A stretch of 64,000 nt of DNA from NCBI GenBank assembly GCA_023412475.1, contig JAEYNR010000061.1:102558-166557 (forward strand). Direction: 5' to 3'. Below, piece after piece: positions 38,423-47,622 of the stretch. Position numbers and translations under genes: made by a program. The notes under the pieces are model-generated. The model was given only the letters and a program-made list of their open reading frames with translations, did no database searches and had not been told where the DNA came from. Positions within the stretch are counted from its first letter, which is position 1, and each line of letters begins with the position of its first letter. This DNA comes from Fibrobacterota bacterium (lineage in GTDB: Bacteria; Fibrobacterota; Chitinivibrionia; Chitinivibrionales; Chitinispirillaceae).

Positions 38423-40021
38423 ATGCGTAAGTACATGCGATTTATCACAGGATTGCATGATTATTTTAACCAAAGATTAGAGCCGGCTGCAGCATTGGAA
38501 AAGGCGAAAAGCTTATTATTGGAGAGGATTGAGGGTAGGGAAAGCAACTTTCTCAATCTGATAAAAAAAGGGATATTATCACATGAAAAGAGCCCTTATC
38601 TGAGGCTTATGAAACGTCCTAAGATAGTTTATCAGGATATCTATAACTGGGTGAATCAGAAAGGTATAGAAGGAGCTCTTCAGCAGCTTCTTGATGAGGG
38701 TGTTTATTTCACCGTAGATGAATTCAAGGGAAAAACAGAAGTCAACAGAAACGGAGAGAGGTTTTGCTGTACTGAATCGATGTTTGATAATCCATTTTTG
38801 TCTGGTACTTATGAGGTTCGCAGCGGAGCTACCAGGAGTGCAGGAACAAGAATAAGAATAGATTTTGAATATTTAAGACAGCGTTCATTGTATGATGCTT
38901 TCCTTTTGAATGTTCATGGTGCACTGACCTCGCCTATAGCCAACTGGTTTCCTGTTTTCCCGGGAGCTCCGGGTATTAATTCATCTTTACGTTTTACCAG
39001 AATCGGTAATCCTCCCAGACGCTGGTTTTCACAGGTGGAGAAAACCCAGATTAAAGTAAACTGGGAAAAAACCTGGGGAACAAACCTGATTTTCTGGATG
39101 GCCAGAATTAAAGGTGTGCCGCTTGCAAGACCGGAATACGTTAGCCTTAATAATGCCCTGGAAGTGGCTTTATGGGCAAATCAGATGCTTTCTTCGAATG
39201 ATAATTGTGTGATCTATACCTTTGCGACATCAGCAGTAAGAGTCTGCATGGCCGCTGCAGAAAATAATATCAATATTAAAGGAACAAGATTTCTGGTTAC
39301 TGGTGAGACGCTTACTACTCAGAAACGAAATGAGATTGAACAGGTTGGGGCGCTTGCAGTACCGGTATATGGAATTTCTGAGGCTGGAGTAGTTGCTGCA
39401 GGATGCAACCAGATTCACCCGAATCAGGATAGTGATCACTGTCATATTTATGGAGACAGTATCGCCATAATCTCACACAAGTATCTGGTTTCTCATTTTG
39501 ACACAGCAGTTGATTCTCTTCTTTTTACATCATTGCTTTACGAATCACCAAAACTTCTGTTAAATGTAGGCATGGGGGATTATGGCAAACTGAGTTATTT
39601 TAAAACCAACTGCCCCTTTGGAAAGATCGGGTTTAACACACATATAAGTTCCATTAAAAGCTACGAGAAGCTGACTGGTGAAGGAGTCACCTTTGTGGAT
39701 AACGACTTTATTCGTATCATAGAAAAGGAGTTGCCGGAAAGGTTTGGTGGTACCAGTACCGATTATCAGCTCATTCAGGAGGAGGATGAAAAGGGATTAA
39801 ACCAGTTACGACTTCTAATAAGTCCATGTGTGGGTGAGTTGGATGAAGATAAAGTGGTAAGTCAATTTATTGAGCTATTGAAGAAATCAGAGTGCAGTCC
39901 TGAATCATGGGCACAATCGGGTACTGTTATGTGGGAACAGGCAAGAATGATAAGAGTACGGCGAGGGTTTCCATTGTCTACTGCCAGTGGTAAGATACTT
40001 CCATTTCATCTTGTAAGGTAG
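38423..40021 (+). CDS. Adenylate-forming enzyme, PaaK/CapK-like
   Basis: A 532-residue ANL-superfamily protein that would activate a carboxylic acid as an acyl-adenylate, perhaps then as a thioester. The phosphate loop is RSGATRSAGTR (near residues 133-143), the A5-type motif is VYGISEAGVV, and the A7-type Asp is in MGDYGKL. GTSTDYQLIQEE near the end resembles the phenylacetate-CoA ligase C-terminal domain. It lies between hemA and hemB, separated from hemB by only 12 bp, which suggests a substrate in that pathway, possibly 5-aminolevulinate (inference). Confidence 0.75.
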   Translation: MRKYMRFITGLHDYFNQRLEPAAALEKAKSLLLERIEGRESNFLNLIKKGILSHEKSPYLRLMKRPKIVYQDIYNWVNQKGIEGALQQLLDEGVYFTVDEFKGKTEVNRNGERFCCTESMFDNPFLSGTYEVRSGATRSAGTRIRIDFEYLRQRSLYDAFLLNVHGALTSPIANWFPVFPGAPGINSSLRFTRIGNPPRRWFSQVEKTQIKVNWEKTWGTNLIFWMARIKGVPLARPEYVSLNNALEVALWANQMLSSNDNCVIYTFATSAVRVCMAAAENNINIKGTRFLVTGETLTTQKRNEIEQVGALAVPVYGISEAGVVAAGCNQIHPNQDSDHCHIYGDSIAIISHKYLVSHFDTAVDSLLFTSLLYESPKLLLNVGMGDYGKLSYFKTNCPFGKIGFNTHISSIKSYEKLTGEGVTFVDNDFIRIIEKELPERFGGTSTDYQLIQEEDEKGLNQLRLLISPCVGELDEDKVVSQFIELLKKSECSPESWAQSGTVMWEQARMIRVRRGFPLSTASGKILPFHLVR

Positions 40022-40033
40022 GTGGAAAATAAA

Positions 40034-41023
40034 ATGAGTTATCCTGTGCATAGAATGAGAAGGTTGAGAAGAAATGAGACAATAAGAAGAATGGTTCGGG
40101 AGACCAGCTTGTCTTTATCAAATCTGATTTATCCTATGTTCGTGAAAAGTGGGAAAGGAATCAGAGAGGAAATTAAATCTCTTCCAGGAAATTATCATGT
40201 TTCACCAGACTTGATTGCCAGGGAAATATCAGATATTAAGAAACTTGGAATCTCTGCTGTTTTACTTTTCGGTATACCCGAAAAAAAAGACAGTCTTGCT
40301 ACACAAGCATACTCTGAGGAGGGAGTAGTTCAGCGGGCGGTACGGGAGATAAAGAGGGAAGACAAAGAGATGGTGGTTATAACCGATGTGTGTCTTTGTG
40401 AATATACAGACCATGGACATTGTGGATTAATGAAAAATGGTTATTTACTGAATGATGAATCATTGGAGTTGATCTCCAGAGTTGCTTTATCACATGCAGG
40501 GGCTGGAGCAGACATGGTGGCACCGGCTGCGATGCTTGACGGTCAGATAAAAGCCATAAGAACCACTTTAGATCGAAACGGTTATTTGAATACGGCAATC
40601 ATGGCTTATTCTGTTAAGTATGCATCAAAACTATATGAATTGTTCTTTAAAGAAGGGACTAATACTGTTTTGAAATTTGGAGATAAATCAACTCACCAAA
40701 TGGATTGCAGCAATTCTGATGAAGCTATGAGAGAGATTTTTTTAGATATAGAAGAAGGTGCTGATGTCATAATGGTGAAACCTGCCTTGTTTTATCTTGA
40801 TATCGTATACAGGGCTAAAAATGAATTCAAAATGCCGCTTGCTGTTTACAATGTAAGCGGAGAATTTGCCATGGTGAAGTCGATGGCCAAAATGGGATAT
40901 GTGGATGAAGCAAGCCTATGCAGAGAGATGTTTGTTTCCCTAAGAAGGGCTGGTGCCGATCTGATAATAACCTATCATGCCAAAGATATGGCAAGGGAAC
41001 TTTTAAAATTCCAGCAGGGTTAA
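40034..41023 (+). CDS. hemB: Delta-aminolevulinic acid dehydratase (porphobilinogen synthase), divergent
   Basis: It condenses two 5-aminolevulinates into porphobilinogen. The zinc-site cysteines are present in TDVCLCEYTDHGHCGL, and the two active-site lysines lie in AYSVKYASKLY and IMVKPALFYLD. Two conserved stretches are altered: the usual FYGPFR after the first Lys reads LYELFF, and the usual GDRKxYQMDPAN reads GDKSTHQMDCSN. The start is ATG at 40034; a GTG at 40022 is possible. It is adjacent to the ANL enzyme and 3 bp from the next glycosyltransferase. Confidence 0.88.
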   Translation: MSYPVHRMRRLRRNETIRRMVRETSLSLSNLIYPMFVKSGKGIREEIKSLPGNYHVSPDLIAREISDIKKLGISAVLLFGIPEKKDSLATQAYSEEGVVQRAVREIKREDKEMVVITDVCLCEYTDHGHCGLMKNGYLLNDESLELISRVALSHAGAGADMVAPAAMLDGQIKAIRTTLDRNGYLNTAIMAYSVKYASKLYELFFKEGTNTVLKFGDKSTHQMDCSNSDEAMREIFLDIEEGADVIMVKPALFYLDIVYRAKNEFKMPLAVYNVSGEFAMVKSMAKMGYVDEASLCREMFVSLRRAGADLIITYHAKDMARELLKFQQG

Positions 41024-41026
41024 CTC

Positions 41027-42175
41027 ATGCAGAAAATAAAAATATTACATGTGTATAAATCGTTTAACGTATATAACGGACTGATAGAAATACTGACAAT
41101 TCTGGCTCAGAATCTGGATCATCAGAAGTTTGAATTGGGTGTCTGTGTAAATGAATACCAGGAAAATTCGTTTGGAAATAAATTTGAGGGACTGGGAGCA
41201 AAGATATTCAATCTGGATATAAAGCCTGGGCTGGGATACAATTATCGCCAAATACTGGAATTAAGCAGATTCTTTAAACAATACAAACCTGATATTGTTC
41301 AAACCCATGTGCTTAAAGCGAATCTGTTTGGATCAATTGCAGCGAAGATGGCAAAGGTTCCGGCAGTTATTACAACTGAGATGACTCTTAAGGATACAGC
41401 CCCAACTGCAATGAAAAGATTAAGAGACTGTTTTATACAGCCTGCAGCATTATTTATGATTAACAGAGCTGATAAGTTCATGGTAACATCAGAATATATT
41501 AAAAGACAATGGACTGGTTTTAAAACAAATGATCGTTTGGAGCTGATCTATCCTCCCTTTAACCTGGATAAGTATGACAGAGCGGTTCGAATACCAAGAA
41601 ATCAGATAGAATTTATAGGTAAGAGGGTAGGTTTTGTTGGGAGGCTTTCCGAAGAAAAGTCTGTAGACACACTCATCAGGGCCATGGTCATAGTATTATC
41701 GGAAATTGCAGATGTCCGGTGTATGATTGTTGGTACCGGACCTCTGGAAAGTCAGCTTAGAAGTTATTGTGAAACTCTTAATATCAGTAAATGGATAGAA
41801 TTTATTGGTTATAAGGAGAACTCTTTTGAGGCCTTAAGGGAAATGGATGTTTTTGTGTTGCCATCCAGAAGCGAAGGCTGTCCGATAGTCATTTTGGAGG
41901 CAATGGCGATGGGGCTTCCGGTGGTGGCAACTGATGTCGGTGGTAATCCTGAGTTGGTTGTTCATAATCAAACCGGATTACTTTTTCCTGCAGGAGATGA
42001 GCAAAAACTGGCAGATGCAATATGTGAACTGATTAACAGCCGGGAGAAGGCGCGTGAGATGGGGCAGAAAGGAAGAAAGAGAGCATTTGATAAATTTCAC
42101 CCATCCTTTTTTGCAAATAAGATGATGAATATGTACCAGCAGCTTTATGAACCAAAAAGTGTTCTTGAGAAATAG
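41027..42175 (+). CDS. Group 1 (GT4) glycosyltransferase
   Basis: A GT-B enzyme of 382 residues. It has KILHVYKSFNVYNG at the start, VGFVGRLSEEKSVDTLI in the donor domain, and the E-x7-E motif in RSEGCPIVILEAMAMGLPVVA. It begins three bases after hemB stops, so it is in the same operon as the heme-type genes. Confidence 0.92.
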   Translation: MQKIKILHVYKSFNVYNGLIEILTILAQNLDHQKFELGVCVNEYQENSFGNKFEGLGAKIFNLDIKPGLGYNYRQILELSRFFKQYKPDIVQTHVLKANLFGSIAAKMAKVPAVITTEMTLKDTAPTAMKRLRDCFIQPAALFMINRADKFMVTSEYIKRQWTGFKTNDRLELIYPPFNLDKYDRAVRIPRNQIEFIGKRVGFVGRLSEEKSVDTLIRAMVIVLSEIADVRCMIVGTGPLESQLRSYCETLNISKWIEFIGYKENSFEALREMDVFVLPSRSEGCPIVILEAMAMGLPVVATDVGGNPELVVHNQTGLLFPAGDEQKLADAICELINSREKAREMGQKGRKRAFDKFHPSFFANKMMNMYQQLYEPKSVLEK

Positions 42176-42184
42176 TGAGGTATA

Positions 42185-43483
42185 ATGGAGCAGGTTGTTA
42201 TTATAGGTGCTGGTTTGGCAGGATTAGCTGCGGCAACAAGATTAAAAAGGGAAGGATTTGCTTACCTTATTTTCGAAAAGGAAGAGAGAATTGGGGGATT
42301 GTGTCGAACTGAGAGAAAAAACGGATTCCTGTTTGATTACACTGGTCATCTGCTTCATTTCAGAAAAGATATTTTTAAATCACTGGTCTTTTCTTTTAAG
42401 GAACCTGTACTGGAAAGTAAAAAAAGAAATGCCTGGGTCTTCTCTCAAGGAACATTTACCAGATATCCTTTTCAGGCAAATCTTTACGGTCTTCCTTCAG
42501 ATATCATTATCGATTGTATTTATGAATACAGCCGGAGGCATTTTAATCCTTACACTGGACCCATAAATAATTTTGATCAATGGATAGATGCCTGTTTCGG
42601 AAGTGGAATTGCCAGACATTTTTTAATCCCATACAATACCAAGTTGTACAGGAGAGCTCCTTCCGAGTTGACACCTGATTGTGCCGGAAGATTTATTCCT
42701 GATTCCGATCTGAAACTGCTGTTAAGGGGGGCTTTGACTGAGAACAAAGAATATCTGGGGTACAATACCTCCTTTTATTATCCATCAAATGGAGGGATAA
42801 TGGCGGTGGCAGAAAATCTGGGTAAAGGTATTCCTGTAAATACCGGTGAAAAGGTGATAAAGATAAAGACTGGCAAAAAAAAGATATTGACATCAAAGGG
42901 AAGAGAGGTCTGTTACTCCAGGATTGTTTCAACACAGCCTTTAAATGAACTGATAGAATCATGCGATGATGGTGATGTGGATCGAATAAGAGACTATGCA
43001 AGGTATCTTAGATTTGTGTCAGTTTTAAATATCAATTTGGGAATATCCGGAAAAATAACAGATAAACATTGGATTTATGTACCAGAGGAAAAGTTCGTAT
43101 TCCACCGGATCGGTTTTAGCCACAATTTTTCTGCCAATATGGCTCCGTACGGTTACAGTTCCATTTCTATAGAGATATCTTATGATCCTTTGAGGGGGAT
43201 TGACAAAAGGAGGGCAATAGAGGAGAGCATTGAATCGTTATTAGCCATGAAGGTCATTAATACCAGAGAACAGGTAGTTCAGGTGTATACAATTGATATC
43301 CCCTATGCCTATGTCATCTTTGATCATAAACGTAAAGAATGTCTGAAGGCTGTCGGGGATTATCTTAGGAGAAAAGATATATACACTGCTGGCAGGTTTG
43401 GCTCTTGGGACTATTTTTCGATGGAAGATGCATTCATGGATGGGTGGAAAGTGGCAGAGGAGAAAGTAATCAACAGCAACTGA
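42185..43483 (+). CDS. FAD-dependent oxidoreductase, protoporphyrinogen-oxidase/UDP-galactopyranose-mutase-like
   Basis: A flavoprotein of 432 residues. The ADP-binding motif is VVIIGAGLAGLAAATRL, followed by FEKEERIGGLCRTE and the GHLLHFRK block typical of the amine-oxidase/protoporphyrinogen-oxidase-like group and of UDP-galactopyranose mutase relatives found in sugar loci. GRFGSWDYFSMEDAFMDGW near the end completes the FAD site. It could act on a nucleotide sugar or on a pyrrolic or isoprenoid product of the neighbouring genes. Sequence alone does not decide. Confidence 0.8.
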   Translation: MEQVVIIGAGLAGLAAATRLKREGFAYLIFEKEERIGGLCRTERKNGFLFDYTGHLLHFRKDIFKSLVFSFKEPVLESKKRNAWVFSQGTFTRYPFQANLYGLPSDIIIDCIYEYSRRHFNPYTGPINNFDQWIDACFGSGIARHFLIPYNTKLYRRAPSELTPDCAGRFIPDSDLKLLLRGALTENKEYLGYNTSFYYPSNGGIMAVAENLGKGIPVNTGEKVIKIKTGKKKILTSKGREVCYSRIVSTQPLNELIESCDDGDVDRIRDYARYLRFVSVLNINLGISGKITDKHWIYVPEEKFVFHRIGFSHNFSANMAPYGYSSISIEISYDPLRGIDKRRAIEESIESLLAMKVINTREQVVQVYTIDIPYAYVIFDHKRKECLKAVGDYLRRKDIYTAGRFGSWDYFSMEDAFMDGWKVAEEKVINSN

Positions 43484-43496
43484 AGTGGTGTGAAGG

Positions 43497-44552
43497 ATGG
43501 AACTCAGGGAATTTATTTCTATTCTCGATAGATATGGTCTTTTGAGAAAAATAAGCCATCCTGTAAATTGGAAATATGAAATAGGATGTTTCGCCCGTAA
43601 AAATTACTCACAACCTCTGCTCTTTGATAATATTGCAGATTATCCCGGATGCAGGTTATTTACTGGAGGATTTTCCAGAATTGATCTTTTAGGGATTAAT
43701 CTGGGTTTACCGCTACCTGCTAACAGAAAAGCTTTATTAGATCATATAAGACTGAGCTTGAGAAATCCAATCAAACCTTTGTTTTTGCAGGGCTATTTGG
43801 ATTGTCTTATAAAATACAATGATGATGTCAACTTATATGAATTGCCAGTTCCCTGGTGGAACCCGTTGGATGGGGGAAGATATATTGGTACATGGCATCT
43901 TAACATCACAAAAGATCCCTTTACTGGCATAAGAAATGCCGGTGTATACAGGATGCAGATTTTAAATAAGAATCAGACTACTTTGAGTGTCTCTGAAAAA
44001 AGTCATCTTGCAATGCACATGAGAAATGCTGAAAGGCAGGGAAGAGATTTGGAGATGGCGGTTGCTATTGGTGTTGATGAGGTTTTGGTTCTGGCAGCGG
44101 CATCATCTGTTCCATTAGGATATGATGAATTTTCGTTTGCAGGAGCACTCAGACACCAAGGGGTAAAATTGCGCCAATGTAAAGAAGTAGCTCTTGAAGT
44201 ACCTCTTGAAGCGGAATACGTTCTGGAGGGTAATATAAAGTATGGAATCAGGGTAAAGGATGGGCCTTATCTGGATTATGCCGGAAAAACAGGAATAAAC
44301 CCTGCAGCATACCTTTTTGAGGTCAAAAGTATTAGCAGTCGTGCTGATGCCATATTCAGAGGAATGTCTGTGGGCAGGGCAGGTGCAGAAGATCATCAAT
44401 TGTTTTCGATTTTATCTGCTCTGGATCTGGTGGATTTTCATGGGTCAGCGCTGCGCCAGAGAGTTCAGAACTTTTTTCTCAGACACAGGTTGTTTTCTTT
44501 GTTTCAATTGTCTGGAAGATTTGGGTCACTGGCAAATAGTTTAAAAAGATAA
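43497..44552 (+). CDS. Short UbiD-family decarboxylase
   Basis: A UbiD-type prenylated-FMN-dependent (de)carboxylase of 351 residues against roughly 450-500 in most of the family; the C-terminal part after EDHQLF is short and different. Family blocks are GGRYIGTWHLNITKDP, RNAGVYRMQILNKN (with the conserved Arg), EVPLEAEYVLEG (catalytic Glu residues) and DGPYLDYAGKTG. Its cofactor would be made by UbiX, encoded two genes downstream, which supports function. The substrate is probably a carboxylated building block or lipid carrier intermediate of this locus (inference). Confidence 0.82.
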   Translation: MELREFISILDRYGLLRKISHPVNWKYEIGCFARKNYSQPLLFDNIADYPGCRLFTGGFSRIDLLGINLGLPLPANRKALLDHIRLSLRNPIKPLFLQGYLDCLIKYNDDVNLYELPVPWWNPLDGGRYIGTWHLNITKDPFTGIRNAGVYRMQILNKNQTTLSVSEKSHLAMHMRNAERQGRDLEMAVAIGVDEVLVLAAASSVPLGYDEFSFAGALRHQGVKLRQCKEVALEVPLEAEYVLEGNIKYGIRVKDGPYLDYAGKTGINPAAYLFEVKSISSRADAIFRGMSVGRAGAEDHQLFSILSALDLVDFHGSALRQRVQNFFLRHRLFSLFQLSGRFGSLANSLKR

Positions 44553-44565
44553 CAGGGAAGGAAAA

Positions 44566-45528
44566 ATGAGAAAGATAGCTATCATTTCTTCTTTACTGGC
44601 GGTTGCAGCCCCTATTTCTATACTGGTTTTTATCTCTTTTTTTCCTGTACACATTTCACGGGAGAACATCTGGGCTATTGGAATTTATGAGGGAAGATCA
44701 CCTTTTGATTTTTTTGATTCTTTTGAGGTCAAAAATCCGGTTATCAGTGCATCCGATGTTACCGATGTAAAAGCTTCATTTGTTGCAGATCCGTTTTTAT
44801 ATAACAATAATGGTAACTGGTATATGTTTTTTGAAGTAATGAATACTCTCAGTAATCAGGGAGATATTGGAATGGCAATTAGTTCAGATGGTAAGAACTG
44901 GAGATATGAAAAAATCATTCTTGATGAAGAGCATCACCTGTCTTATCCGTATGTGTTTGGCCATGAAGGGGAGATATACATGATTCCTGAGAGTGCTACA
45001 GCCAATCAATTGAATCTTTACAGAGCTGTTAGTTTTCCATTTGAGTGGGAGCGTGTATCAACGCTTTTAAATGGGCAGTATGGGGATCATGGGATAGTTC
45101 TGCATCAGGGCTGCTGGTATCTTTTTGCCTGTTCACAACCATATACACATAATACATTGAGGCTTTATTATTCTGATGATCTTCAGGGAAAATTCAGAGA
45201 GCACCCGATGAGTCCTGTAGTTTCTGATGACGCCAACAAAGCTCGTCCTGGTGGGAGAATCATATTCTGGGATGGTGCCTTGATACGTTATTCTCAGGAT
45301 TGCAGCCCGACATATGGGAAGTCACTCAATGCATTTAAAATAACACTTTTAACAAAACAAAAATATTCAGAGCAGGAATCACCATGGAATCCGGTATTGA
45401 AAAACGGGGGGAAAGGATGGACTAGGCATGGGATGCACCATCTTGATGCAATTAAGACAGATGAACAGAAGTGGATAGGATGTGTTGATGGATACATGAG
45501 ACAATTGATTATCAGAGTGGATTTTTAG
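44566..45528 (+). CDS. Membrane-anchored GH43-like five-bladed propeller protein
   Basis: One N-terminal membrane segment (IISSLLAVAAPISILVFISF) is followed by a propeller with repeated blade motifs: VADPFLYNNNGNWYMFFE, GMAISSDGKNW, SYPYVFGHEGEIYMIPES. This resembles the domain found in GH43/GH32-type proteins and in the N-terminal part of plant inositol-phosphoceramide glucosamine transferases. It probably binds or modifies the exported glycan on the periplasmic side. It overlaps the ubiX start by one to three bases. Confidence 0.65.
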   Translation: MRKIAIISSLLAVAAPISILVFISFFPVHISRENIWAIGIYEGRSPFDFFDSFEVKNPVISASDVTDVKASFVADPFLYNNNGNWYMFFEVMNTLSNQGDIGMAISSDGKNWRYEKIILDEEHHLSYPYVFGHEGEIYMIPESATANQLNLYRAVSFPFEWERVSTLLNGQYGDHGIVLHQGCWYLFACSQPYTHNTLRLYYSDDLQGKFREHPMSPVVSDDANKARPGGRIIFWDGALIRYSQDCSPTYGKSLNAFKITLLTKQKYSEQESPWNPVLKNGGKGWTRHGMHHLDAIKTDEQKWIGCVDGYMRQLIIRVDF

Positions 45529-45530
45529 TG

Positions 45531-46115
45531 ATGAGGATTCTGGTAGCTATTTCCGGTGCTTCAGGAGTGATCATGGGCATTCGCTTATTGGAGCAATTAA
45601 GGGGCAGAGTTGATCTGCATCTGATAATTACCAGTGCAGCGAGAGAGATTATTGGGTTGGAAACGGACTATTCGGTTGATGGAGTAGAAAGTCTGGCCGA
45701 ACATGTCTATCAAAATGATTGCCTGAGTGCACCTGTTGCCAGCGGATCTTTTCTGATGGATGGTATGGTAGTTTTACCTTGCTCCATTAAGAGTCTTTCC
45801 TCTATTACTATGTGTTACAATGATAACTTATTAACCAGAGCCGCAGATGTCACGTTGAAAGAGAAGAGACGATTAATACTGGGTGTCAGAGAGATGCCTT
45901 TGCATGAAGGACATTTACGGTTGATGTTGAAGCTGGCTTCCCGCGGTGCTGTTATCTGCCCTCCAATCCCAGTATTTTACAACCATCCGGAAACGATTGT
46001 CGATCTATGTGACTACTTTGCAGGAAAGGTAATGGATTTGCTGGGGATTAAACATGAAATCTTCAAAAGATGGGGGGGGCAGAATAATAGAAAGATATCT
46101 TATCGAATTTCTTGA
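45531..46115 (+). CDS. ubiX: Flavin prenyltransferase
   Basis: It attaches a dimethylallyl group to FMN to make the prenylated flavin used by UbiD enzymes. The FMN-binding ISGASGVIMGIRLLE, the SGSFLMDGMVVLPCSIKSL block and LGVREMPLHEGHLRLM identify it. It is 194 residues from the ATG at 45531; a GTG three bases earlier is also possible. With the ubiD-like gene two positions upstream it forms a complete cofactor-plus-enzyme pair. Confidence 0.92.
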   Translation: MRILVAISGASGVIMGIRLLEQLRGRVDLHLIITSAAREIIGLETDYSVDGVESLAEHVYQNDCLSAPVASGSFLMDGMVVLPCSIKSLSSITMCYNDNLLTRAADVTLKEKRRLILGVREMPLHEGHLRLMLKLASRGAVICPPIPVFYNHPETIVDLCDYFAGKVMDLLGIKHEIFKRWGGQNNRKISYRIS

Positions 46116-46142
46116 GAGTGCTACTTTTTCATGGAGTTAATT

Positions 46143-46652
46143 ATGTTAACGGAGATATTTCAAAGGGTATTGAATAAAATTGTTTTTAACGCTCCAGGTG
46201 GATATACAATTCGCCCGTTCCTTCATAAACTAAGAGGTGTAAAGATAGGAGAAGGGGTATGGATAAGCCAGCATGTTTATATTGATGAGCTGCATCCGGA
46301 TGCTGTTTATATTGGAAATCATTCAACCATTGGAATTGGTTCAATGATTATTTCACATCTTTACTGGGGACCAAAAAAGAAGGATCATCCTGGAAAGGTG
46401 ATAATTGAAGATGATGTTTTTATTGGTCCTAATTGCATTATACTCCCTGATGTAGTCATAGGTCAGGGCTCAGTTGTTCAGGCTGGAACAGTCGTTTCGC
46501 GCAAGGTGCCATCGGGAACTTTAATAGGAGCGCCTAAAGCAGAAGTACTGGGAAGAGTTACAGTACCTTTGACACACAATTACTCTTACGAAAAATTTAA
46601 GAAGGGCTTAAAACCTATTGTGGCTAGATTACATAATAGCCAGAACGTTTGA
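46143..46652 (+). CDS. Hexapeptide-repeat acyltransferase
   Basis: A left-handed beta-helix acyltransferase of 169 residues that probably O-acetylates the polysaccharide or a precursor sugar. Repeats run GVKIGEGVWI, AVYIGNHSTIGIGSMI, KVIIEDDVFIGPNCIIL, VVIGQGSVVQAGTVV and SGTLIGAPKAEVLG. GGAG at the proper distance favours the ATG at 46143 over that at 46131. It is the last gene of the locus. Confidence 0.85.
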   Translation: MLTEIFQRVLNKIVFNAPGGYTIRPFLHKLRGVKIGEGVWISQHVYIDELHPDAVYIGNHSTIGIGSMIISHLYWGPKKKDHPGKVIIEDDVFIGPNCIILPDVVIGQGSVVQAGTVVSRKVPSGTLIGAPKAEVLGRVTVPLTHNYSYEKFKKGLKPIVARLHNSQNV

Positions 46653-46739
46653 TTTTTTTCGTGGCATACTTGAGAGGAAAAGCCGTCAAACCGCTTATTC
46701 TTCTCAATGGATATGCCCGTGCTTTCGAAATCCCAGTCT
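46653..46739. other. Spacer between locus end and repeat array
   Basis: A short AT-rich spacer with a T run (GATTTTTTTCG) just after the acyltransferase stop, but no stable stem before it. Confidence 0.35.
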
Positions 46740-47622
46740 TCTAAAGGAGGCTGTGAATCTCATCTAAAGTTTTTAGGTTTTATTAGCCAGGCTTTTAAGA
46801 AGAATCCTCATGATTTTGTGAAAAAGAGCTAAGCATTTCAGGTTCAGCTTAGAGTTTTTCAGATTAGTTTTTAAAGCATTGTAAACAAAAACTGAAAGAT
46901 TTGTAGATTAAACCCAAAAGCTCTTCCGCAAAAATTCCTAAGCTTTTTCGATTGAACTGCCAGGCTTTTTAGTTTTTCCCACTAAGTTAATTGATTAAAA
47001 ACGGTAAGCTTTTTCGGCAAAGTTCGAAGCTTTGTAAATTAATTTTAAAGCTCTGTAAACAGAAATTGAAAGCTCTGTAAACTAAACATCAAAGCGTTTT
47101 CGTAAAAGTACCTAAGCTTTTTCGATCGAACCGGCAAGTTTTTTAGTTTCAACCCCTTGGTTAATTGATTAAAAACGGTAAGCTTTTTCGACAAAGTTCG
47201 AAGCTTTGTGAATTATTTTTAAAGCTCTGTAAATAGAAATTGAAAGCTCTGTAAACTAAACATCAAAGCATTTTCGTAAAAGTACCTGAGCTTTTTCGAT
47301 CAAACCGGCAAGTTTTTTAGTTCAAATCCCTTGGTTAATTGATTAAAAACGGTAAGCTTTTTCGGTAAAGTTCGAAGCTTTGTAAATTATTTTTAAAGCT
47401 CTGTAAATAGGAATTTAAAGCTCTGTAAACTAAACATCAAAGCATTTTCGTAAAAGTACTTAAGCTTTTTCGATCAAACCGGCAAGTTTTTTAGTTCAAA
47501 TCCCTTGGTTTTTTGATTGATACCGGTAAGCTTTTTCGGTAAAGTTCGAAGCTTTGTGAATTATTTTTAAAGCAATGTAAATAGAAATTGAAAGCTCTGT
47601 AAATAAACAGCTAAGCTTTTCG
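46740..47622. repeat. Higher-order tandem repeat, 174-bp period of 20-24 nt units
   Basis: About 40 short units beginning AAGCT or AAAGCT follow one another, such as AAAGCTCTGTAAACTAAACATC-like and AAGCTTTTTCGATCAAACC-like pieces. Eight consecutive units make a larger repeat. The anchor TTAATTGATT (TTTTTTGATT in the last copy) falls at 46987, 47161, 47335 and 47509, exactly 174 bp apart each time. Units to the left of 46987 are older and more degraded. No open frame crosses it on either strand. Confidence 0.92.

Noticed and set aside
42185..43483. Naming the FAD protein as protoporphyrinogen oxidase because hemA and hemB are near
   Set aside because: The motifs are equally those of UDP-galactopyranose-mutase-like proteins common in sugar loci, so the specific name is not supported.
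46740..47622. CRISPR or coding repeat
   Set aside because: There are no unique spacers and no open frame; the pattern is a nested tandem repeat.
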